Shown: piece after piece, positions 56,280 through 64,000 of the stretch
Position numbering within the stretch: the stretch's first letter is position 1
Layout: each line of letters begins with the position of its first letter
From: Macrocybe gigantea
Lineage: Eukaryota > Basidiomycota > Agaricomycetes > Agaricales > Callistosporiaceae
NCBI GenBank assembly: GCA_011319805.1
Contig: SJRY01000260.1
Span: 434,001 to 498,000, forward strand
Reading direction: 5' to 3'
DNA: 64,000 nt
Notes under the pieces: model-generated
What the model saw: the letters and a program-made list of their open reading frames with translations, nothing else
Told to the model about the DNA's origin: nothing
Databases searched by the model: none
Position numbers and translations under genes: made by a program

Positions 56280-59200
56280 AGATCAATCAAATGAATGACC
56301 ACGATGCACTCTATACATTGTTCGACCTCAGACAAAAGCTATGATTTGTCAGAGGCAGAAACGGAAACCAGATGGATGTACTCCTGATGATTATGACTTT
56401 GGATACTGGAGGGACATATAGCATGAAGGCCTTGCTCGATACGGGATGTACCTACCAGATCTTGCATAGACTGGAAGTTCATCAAGGAAAAGGAAATCAA
56501 CACAAAGAGATATCCTATTCCTATCCTGGTCCATAATGCAGACAGAACCCATAACATGGCAGGCAACATATGCAAATATGTTGAACTGAGAGTCTGGGTC
56601 CAAGATCACGTCAAGCGAATGGTCTTCTTGGTTACTAAACTCAGAAAGGGCCAGATCTTCATCGGTTATGAGTGGGTTAAACATCACAACCCTCGGATTG
56701 ATTGGAAGACAGAAAAGATCACATTCGACCAATGCCCCAAAGAGTGTCAGCAGATTGTCTGAATAGGAAACCCCAAAGATAATGACACCTCTATTGAAAC
56801 AAATGAGGTAGACTTCAAAAATGGAGAAAAAATCTTGATGATCAACATGAACCAAGAGTTCCATCTGAGGGCTTTCCAAATGATGGCTTCCAAATTGGCA
56901 GAAGTGATGGCAAAAGTGACAAAGGCTAAAACCTTTGAGGAAATCATACTGGAAGAATACCACTGTTTCAAGGATTCAGTGTTCAGAAAAGAGTTGTTTG
57001 ATGAATTACCACTGTGACGACCTTGGGACCATGCAATCAAACTCATTCCAAGAGCTAAACTCCAGGATTGCAAGGTCTACCCCTTGATGCTGGATGAACA
57101 GAAACAGTTGGACACCTTTCTAGATGAAAATCTAAACACTGGATGAATCAGACTGTCAAAGTCACCAATGGCCTTGCCTTTCTTCTTGAAGGATGGATCC
57201 CTATGACCTGTACAGGACTATTGGAAACTAAATGACATGACAATAAAGAACAAATATCTGCTCCCCTTAATCCAAGAGTTAATCAACAAACTAAAGGGAG
57301 CAAAGTTCTTTATGAAACTGGACATCTGATGGGCATACAATAATGTCCGCATGAAAGAAAGCGATAAATGGAAAGCTGCATTCCAGACAAACCAGGGAAT
57401 GTTTGAACCCCTAGTCATGTTCTTTGGACTGACTGATGAACTCACTGGCTACCTTCCAAACTATGATGAATACAATCTTCAAAGACAAAATCGATCAGGG
57501 ACATGTAGTCATCTACATGGACAACATTCTTATCTTCAACAAAGATTTGAATGAACATAGATGACTTGTTCAGCACGTACTGGAAAAGCTAAAGAACAAT
57601 AAGCTTTACCTGAAACCTGAAAAATGTTTGTTTCATCAGCTGGAAGTGGAATACCTTGGAATGATTGTCTCAGAAAATGGCATTAAGATGGATTCCGTTA
57701 AAGTCGAAGGTGTCAAAGGATGGCTGAAACCCACCTGCAAAAGGGATATCCAACAATTTCTAGGCTTTTGCAATTTCTATCAGCGCTTCATCGAAGGATT
57801 CACAAAGATCGCAAAACCTTTAACAGAGCTAACTGGAAAAGCCAACTGGACATGGGAGAAAGCCCAAGATGATGCATTCGATGGATTAAAAAATCAGATC
57901 TGTTCAGCACTGATCATTGCAATGCCCTGAGATAATGGAAAGTTCTGAATGGAAGTCAATGCCTTGAACTACACGATAGGAGGCGTCCTTTCTCAGGAAC
58001 AATCCAATGGTACCTGGAGACTGGTGGCTTTCATGTTGAAGTCATTGAATCCGATGGAATGAAACTATGAGATCTATGATAAAGAGATGCTCACGATTAT
58101 GACTGGACTTGAGGAATGGCACCAATACCTTTGCAGTGCTAAACAGAAATTTGAGATTTGGACAGACCACAAAAATCTCAAATATTTCCGGAAACCTCAG
58201 AAGCTAAATCGCCGGCAAGCTTGTTGGATCTTGGAACTTCAGGACTATGACTTTGTCCTGGAGCACAAATCCAGGAAGTCAATAATGAAGGCAGACAGTC
58301 TGTCGAGATGACCAGACCATGAGAAGGGGGAGAACGATAATAAAAACATCATACTCCTAAAGCCAGAGATTTTTTGCTGGATTTTCATGGCAAAAATCAC
58401 ACTGACACTGGAATTTCAGGACATTCTGGACCAGATCAAATGGGCTTGGAAACAAAGAGAGCCTGAGGTCCAGAAATGTTTTGACAAAGGTGAACACAGC
58501 TGGGAGGAAAATGACCGAATCGTCACATAGCTGAAATGGTACTATGTTCCTAAAAGTCAAAAGATAAGGGAACAGATCATTGAAATCCATCATTCGGATC
58601 AGATCTTGGGACATCCAGGACAGACGAAGACACATGAGTTAATCATGCACAACTTCTGGTGGCCTAAAATGATGAATGACATCAAGGCATATGTCAAAGG
58701 ATGTGACAAATGCCAACAGACAAAGATCATCAGAGATCAGAAGCACACTCTGCTTTATCCGAATGAGGTACCAAAGGAACCATGGGAGATCATATCTGTA
58801 GATCTCATCAGACCCCTCCCCAAATCTCAAGGGTTCAACGGCATAATGGTAATGGTAGATCAGTTCACGAAGGGCCAAATTCATACCAGTCAATATGGAA
58901 ATCACAGCAGAAGGGGTCGCTCGCAACCTACGTGACACCATATTCCTGAACTATGGAATCCCAAAGAAAGTTATCAGTGACAGAGAATGACAATTTGTCT
59001 CTGCATTCATGACAGACCTCTACACACTTTTGGGAATCAAAAGAGCCCCTTTGACACCATACTATCCACAAACTGATGGACAAATGGAGCGAGTAAATCA
59101 GAAACTTGAACAGTACCTGAAACTTTTTGTGAATCATCAGCAAACAGACTGGGTGGATTGGCTACCTATGGCCAAATTCTTCTACAATAACTGAATTCAC

Positions 59201-60145
59201 TCAGCAACTGGATACTCCCCATTTTATTTAAACCATGGGTGACATCCATATACTGGAAAAGAATCTCTGAAGCATAATGCTAAATCACAGACTGCAGAAG
59301 AGTTCACTGAAATGATGAAGGAAATTCAGACCAAGGCCAAGACCTCTCTATTGAAAGCTGCGGAAACAATGAAATGGACTTATAACTGGAAACAGAAGCC
59401 TGCCCAAGAGTATCATGAGGGCGATTAAGTCTGGTTGGAAGGCACTAACATCACAACTGACCGACCAACCGATAAGCTTAATGACAAACAGTTTGGTCCT
59501 TTCAAAGTCAAGTGATGAATAGGAGAATCAGCATATGAACTTGAACTATCAGAACATTGGAAGATTCACCCTGTCTGAAATGAGTCCAAACTCACTCTGT
59601 ACATGGCACTGGCATTTCTGTGACAAAAAGTGGTAACAATTCTTAAACAACCTCCTCCCATTGTTGTGGAAGGAGAGAAACAATACGAGGTGAAAGCTGT
59701 AGTAAATTCGTAATGGAACAGAGGGAAATTGCAATACAAAGTACACTGGAAGAGCTACCCTATGGAAGATGCTACTTGGGAACCCACCGAAAATGTCAAT
59801 GAAGATGCGCTGAATGCAGTCATGAAATTTCATTGCAAGAACCCTGAGGCACCATCCCTGGAAAAAGGACAATGTCAGTTGCCACCGCAACCTGCACCGA
59901 AGAAGGTAGTATGCACCTGCCTCCATCAAACCCAGTTGCTGAAGGTCCTCTTTGATCACACAGCTAATGAAATCTGGGTCTACCCATGCAGTCAGCAAAT
60001 GAAAACGCTGCTGAAGAAGGAGACCCTTACTGGCTGGATGGCGGACCTGGAAGAAGTCGAAAACTGCTTGAACATGGCTTGGCAAGCATGGCAGCAGCAT
60101 TGGAATCAGGAAGTCATAGGCGAGGATGAGCATGAGCAGAACTAG
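56280..60145 (+). pseudogene. Element A pol: PR-RT-RNase H-IN-chromodomain
   Basis: Right-hand part of element A. Protease: LLDTGCTYQ (about 56432). RT: [24 protein letters not shown], and the catalytic box reads IYMDN (57514-57525), so the second essential Asp is Asn by one transition. RNase H: WTDHKNLKYFRKPQKLNRRQ. Integrase: HH...CDKCQ zinc site (58590-58720), SVDLIRPLP, and YYPQTDGQMERVNQKLEQ. Chromodomain: LQYKVHWKSYPMEDATWEP (from 59732), with a distinct C-terminal tail to 60145. Many in-frame stops are TGA at conserved arginines (LDI-stop-WAYNN, GSL-stop-PVQDY), and three frames are used. Inactive. Confidence 0.9.
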
Positions 60146-60190
60146 AAAAATGACGAGAAAGAAGAACATGATTGCAAGGATGCAATCCCT

Positions 60191-60203
60191 AAAGGGGGGG
60201 TAA
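60191..60203 (+). other. Polypurine tract of element A
   Basis: AAAGGGGGGG followed by TAA immediately before the 3' LTR at 60204. Confidence 0.75.
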
Positions 60204-60621
60204 TGTTATGATTTCAAGACTTATCGTTATCTTGATGATGGGCACATGACTCAAGAACCATATGATGAATATGTGACATGAAGCACGACATGACAAACAA
60301 GATACAATGCGACAACTTGAGGAAACCCTATGACAATAACATGTCAGTGCTGACTAGGGCATAGGGTTATTGCACAGTATCTGCAGGATAACATGAGGAG
60401 TGCAGCAGGATCCTTACTCATTCAACTTAGGGCTGAGGATTTCATACAACATGAGGATAGCATAAGTCATGGTCTGTGCTCAGGAATCATAATATATAAA
60501 TAGCTAAATTGTACATAGTAGAACTCAGCTTCGAGCTGGCTAAATACTAGCATACTTCTCCCCACCTCTCACCTCTGAGTTAGTTAGAGTGACCTGCATG
60601 CAGATTTGGTTTTGCGTAGCA
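60204..60621 (+). repeat. 3' LTR of element A
   Basis: 418 bp. It retains TATATAAATA (60493) and the transcript-start 11-mer AGCTTCGAGCT (60527-60537) that matches the primer-binding site perfectly, unlike the 5' LTR. Confidence 0.93.
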
Positions 60622-60649
60622 ATTCCAATGCTTGCAAGTTCCTGACAGG

Positions 60650-60969
60650 TATTAGGCTAGACAAATCTCAAAAGGACTTGGGCAGACTAAGTGCGAGAGT
60701 GGTGTTGAGACAATGGCAAAAGGAATATTAAGCCTAGTACTACTGGTACATCTGGAAGTCCTTATATACATTACAGTACTCAAGCATGGACCATGGGCTG
60801 TATAATGCTGTGGACTGCAGATGAGTAAGACTGGGAGGAGATGACTCAGAATGACTAGGGAAGTAAAATGACTCGATGGCTGCATGCTGTGCAGCATGAT
60901 GGGGGAGATAAGGGATATGGGTAAGATAAGATAAGAAATTGAATGGTCCTTTGGGTGACATCTGTAACA
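60650..60969 (-). repeat. LTR of element C (B family)
   Basis: Same 320-bp length as both B LTRs. It contains the TATA (minus-strand TATATAAGG) and the transcript-start 11-mer in reverse complement (ATATTAAGCCT at about 60725). Confidence 0.92.
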
Positions 60970-61889
60970 TCACCCTCTCTTTAGATTCACATCCTTGTGA
61001 AAGACCTTAGTCTAGCTGTCCCCATCCATTATTGCTCTCCCAGGCAGTTGTGGCATATGGGGCCCACATATGAATGAGTTCTTCATTATAGGCACAGATG
61101 TGATGGAGTGTGGTAGCAAGGAGTTTAAGTCACCAGTTCTCTGTGCAAAGCATTTCCATTGCCTTGTGAAGAGTGATACATTCTGCTGCAGTGGGGCTGG
61201 TCCCATCAGGGGTTCACCCAGTCCAGAGGTGCATATGGATGGTCATAACATAGTGCATGTATGGGCCAAGTGTAATGGCAAGGGGGTCCATGTAGTTGCT
61301 GCTATTGAGAATCCTTGCCAGATTCTCATAGTCATTTGGGCAGTTGGGGGTAGGTGCGCAGCTATTGTTGCTGCTGTTGATGCTGATAGGGGTGTTGGTG
61401 GTCATGATGTGTGATTTTTGGTCTTCTTTCCTCTTGTCATGGTCCTTTTATCCTGGTTCACAGTCTTCTTTAGAAAGCAGTCTAGAGCTTGCTGTGCATT
61501 CCCCAGTTCTTTCTCTTTGATCCATGTGTTCTCCTTATGTCTGTATCCTTTCTATTTGACCAGGAATAGTGTTCCCTTTCCTTGTTTCTTCCTTTTTAGA
61601 ATTTCTTCTATCTTATACTCTTCTTCATCATTTATGATTTCAGGGGGTAGTGGCAATAGTCACTCTTGTATCTTGAAACAGGGTCCTTTGTAGGGCATGA
61701 GTAGTATTTTGTTGAACACAGAGTGTATCAGCTGCCATGATGCTGGGAGTTCCAGGCAATATGCTGAGGCTCCTTTCTTTTCGATCACCTTGAATGGTCT
61801 GTATTGGAGTGCCAATAACTTCTTTAATGGTCAATTGACTGTGATATTGGTAGCTTCGAGCCATACTCCATCCCCTTTCTTGTATTCAT
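60650..61889 (-). mobile_element. Element C: truncated inverted copy of the B family
   Basis: A 320-bp B-type LTR (60650-60969, minus orientation) is followed by the polypurine tract (CACCCTCTCT on the plus strand), a stop-broken third ORF (61405-61012) and the integrase C-terminus and chromodomain region. Homology to B stops at about 61889, corresponding to B position near 55032, so the 5' five-sixths is missing. It begins 28 bp after element A. CGA-to-TGA type stops are again visible (LWTG-stop-TPDG where B has RRTPDG). Confidence 0.9.
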
Positions 61890-62515
61890 GAGCATCAGCA
61901 AAATGTCCTGTAAAATACATTACAATACATTGCAATACATTGTCACCATTGTCCACATTGTATCCAATTTTATTAGGCTAGTATACATTGCCTCACAAGG
62001 CAACAATTACTAGGCAATTTTGTATTAACATTGTATAGTAAACTTAAGATAGTAGACCTTGCAAGGATACTAGCAAAATTGTAAGACCATACAAGATTAT
62101 CCCTACCATACAATGTTATCCAATTTTAGCTTGACCATACAAGATTATCCCTACCATACAATGTTATCCATTTTTAGCTCAACCATACAATGTTATCCAT
62201 TTTTAGCTCTACTATACAAGGTATCCAATTTTATTTCTACCATACAAGATTGTTACAACTCTACATTGCAATACATTTCAATGGAAGAAAGCCTGGATTA
62301 TAGACTTTTTTTTTTATGCTGGTATTAGGTTTCTTACAATCCCACATTGATCAGTACAAATGTATCATTGTCAATATTATATACATGCAATAAAAAAGGA
62401 AAGACAGCAAAGGAGCACATCAAGCATGGAGGAAGGGAGGGAGAGAATACATACAAAGCCACCATCAATTCTTCTTTTGTGATGTCACTGTGCCTCTCTT
62501 TGCACATCCTCGGCA
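61890..62515. repeat. AT-rich region with tandem repeats
   Basis: No gene. From about 62085 to 62250 a motif of the form ACCATACAA-(G/T)-TTATCC-ATTTTTAGCT recurs about five times with 31 to 49 bp spacing. A second word, ACATTGCAATACATT, occurs near 61925-61945 and again near 62262-62280, bracketing the tandem array. It may be a small non-autonomous element or satellite fragment. Confidence 0.55.
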
Positions 62516-63975
62516 TCAGCCTTGCACCATGGGCAATTCGCTGGTGGTCATGTTGGACATTGGGAATGCAGGGCGCCCTTGCATATCAGTCACTCCACCA
62601 TGTCCATGTGCCCTTTTTGATATGCTGCATCTGCAAGTACTTGCAGCTGACCTTTTGGCACCGCGAACACTTGGTGCCAGAGGTGGCACTTCGATGGGTT
62701 CTTGTTCCTGAGTGGAGAGGTCACTCATAGGACTCGGGGGCACATCAGACATGTCGCCTTTCAGTGGCTCGGGTGCCTGCAGCATGTCGTCATTGAATTG
62801 GAGTTGCAGGTCTTCATCTGATGGAGAATTGAGCCAGGGATCAGAGTTGGGATCAAGGTTGGGTGCATGGCGGGGAGTGACATTGCCTGTTGCTTCTGTA
62901 TAGATAGATTTCAGTCTAGTAAGGAATGATTATTGACACGAACCATTATTAGCTTCAGGGCTCTGCAGAGGCCCTTCTTGCTGAGGTTCAGGTCCTGTCC
63001 CCCTCACAGTATCTCCAGGAAGCAAGTCATCCTGCACATCATTGCTCTAGGGCAGAGGGATGTCAGAGCCGTGATGACGACCCCATTGAATACCTCTTCG
63101 CTCCAGGATTGGGATGGGAGAGGGTCAGCACATCAGTTTTTGAGTTCCAGGCCTCATCTGTTGCAGGGGGAAGAGAGTACTCGACACGTCCGCTGTACAA
63201 GGTCGTGATTGTCACAAGTCAGCTGCATTCTCATCTCCAGAGGGATTCTGGAATTGTCGATTGGGTGGTGGATATTTTCTGTGGGACCTTGCCATTTGTG
63301 CCTTTCCCTGAGTAGTGCACATTCAATAAAAGGGACTCAACATACCAGGTCCATGCAATTTTATTGGTGGCGGCTTATCTGAATTGCCAGGCTCCTTGGC
63401 AAAGGAAGATGTCAGTCATAGTTGTCGTAGCATCAGGAGAGATGCCTGTGATAGTCTTCATCTTCATCTTCATATTCATTGTGTGGACCATGGTTGCCAT
63501 AGCCTCGATTGCCATGGTCTTCATCATTGGCATCATCTTTATCTTCATCTTCATCTTCATCTTCATTGCATGGCAGCAGTGGGCTGGAGGTACACCGGGA
63601 CCGATGGGAGCTGCTCACCGTGCTTGACGACAGCGGTCTGTGTGACCATTTGTATGCTGCAGCTTGATTTCCAGCTGTAGAGTATCATTGTCTTGGACTT
63701 CATGAGATCTGGGTCTTGGACTCACCACTGATCGGGCCATGTGTCGAGTTTACGAGCTCTTCTTGTTTCTGGAAAGCTAAGAGAAGAGCCAAGGGGCATG
63801 CCTGCACCTGCTTGCCATTGAGCGCGAGTTGCTCCATGGAGAATACCTGCCTATCAGGTTGTGTAACTCTGTAATAACAAGTCTTATCCAACAATGTGAT
63901 ATCATACCTGTTCCACCAGTCCAAGGTGTCTATACACCATTTCCATTGCCTGTTATTGAACAGGCTGAGCACCAT
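62516..63975 (-). CDS. Hypothetical multi-exon gene, possibly transposon-linked
   Basis: Several in-phase protein-like segments lie on the minus strand. The last two exons join well: 63046-62944 (DDLLPGDTVRGTGPEPQQEG) to 62895-62516 (FNDDMLQAPEPLKGDMSDV, ending SELPMVQG). Upstream are YSGRVEYSLPPATDEAWNSK (about 63200-63110), RKYPPPNRQFQNPSG (about 63290-63230), an acidic DEDEDED repeat (63570-63455) and NNRQWKWCIDTLDWWNR (about 63955-63905), with short introns between. The product would be a Pro-rich, acidic, probably disordered protein. I do not recognise a domain. Its place beside degraded retroelements suggests a captured or transposon-associated gene. Exon 1 may start outside the window. 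Confidence 0.38.
63454..63571 (+). repeat. (CTTCAT)n hexamer microsatellite, coding on the minus strand
   Basis: Two blocks of CTTCAT/CATCTT repeats separated by about 55 bp. On the minus strand one frame encodes alternating Asp/Glu, so the repeat may be an acidic domain of the hypothetical gene rather than junk. Confidence 0.6.
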
Positions 63976-64000
63976 TTCATAAAATCATGCATTCCCCCAA

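Larger units (their letters stand above)
46998..60621 (+). mobile_element. Chromovirus (Ty3/gypsy LTR retrotransposon) A, interrupted by element B
   Basis: Two 418-bp LTRs (46998-47415, 60204-60621) with TG...CA ends flank gag, protease, reverse transcriptase, RNase H, integrase and chromodomain, in that order. Without the nested element B it is about 7.1 kb. Flanking pentamers ATCCC and ATTCC differ by one transition, consistent with an old target duplication. The 11-nt primer-binding site is self-complementary to the predicted transcript start. Coding regions carry many TGA/TAG stops and frame shifts, so it is not autonomous. Confidence 0.93.

Noticed and set aside
1..64000. CRISPR arrays, rRNA genes, bacterial-type operons
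   Set aside because: None seen; the sequence is eukaryotic and intron-rich, and the only regular repeats are LTRs, the tandem array near 62.1 kb and the hexamer satellite near 63.5 kb.

Overview
This window is nuclear DNA of a filamentous basidiomycete fungus, most likely a mushroom-forming Agaricomycete. The evidence is genes split by many 50-60 nt GT-AG introns, a spliced elongator tRNA-Met, a family of BTB proteins of the Agaricomycete type, FAD2-type desaturases, and Tf1/sushi-like chromoviruses. No species is claimed. All exon joins below were made by eye from splice consensus, reading phase and family resemblance.

Layout. 1-170: 3' end of an unknown gene. 326-425: tRNA-Met(CAT) with a 26-nt intron (- strand). 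450-1519: phosphatidylserine-decarboxylase-like enzyme (-). 4.8-7.55 kb: nine-exon DUF262 protein (-), head to head with the spindle-checkpoint gene MAD1 (7.69-10.19 kb, +). 11.5-12.7 kb: BTB protein (-). 17.15-19.14 kb: zinc-finger-like protein with repeated exon-intron modules (+), tail to tail with an EFM7-type methyltransferase (19.27-20.42 kb, -). 22.8-24.5 kb: a second zinc-finger protein of the same family (+). 24.9-25.8 and 29.0-30.1 kb: two more BTB genes (-), flanking a disrupted secreted alpha/beta hydrolase (27.4-28.9 kb, +). 31.7-33.2 kb: ATP-grasp enzyme (+). 34.26-34.64 kb: small cytochrome c oxidase subunit (COX8/VIIc type, +). 36.3-37.9 (-) and 39.2-40.9 kb (+): two divergent delta-12-type fatty acid desaturases. 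44.9-45.9 kb: possible BTG/Tob-like protein (+).

From about 47 kb the window is transposon-dominated. Element A is a chromovirus (46998-60621, 418-bp LTRs) split by a nested second chromovirus B (49755-56274, 320-bp LTRs, perfect target duplication TCGTA). A truncated inverted copy of the B family, C (60650-61889), lies 28 bp beyond A. A and B each carry an 11-nt primer-binding site that is the exact reverse complement of the predicted 5' end of their own transcript, which is the Tf1-type self-priming arrangement. LTR mismatches are almost all transitions, and many premature stops are TGA where related proteins have arginine, so the elements look decayed by C-to-T change, much of it at CpG. 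B carries a third open reading frame whose start overlaps the pol stop as ATGA. The right end (62.5-64 kb) holds a poorly recognised multi-exon reading frame with an acidic repeat.

Caveat: at least five otherwise convincing host genes (PSD-like, MAD1, DUF262, EFM7, FAD2-a) need a one-base correction to read through, and the hydrolase needs about six. Uncorrected base-call or assembly indels are the simplest explanation for the single ones; the hydrolase may be a true pseudogene.
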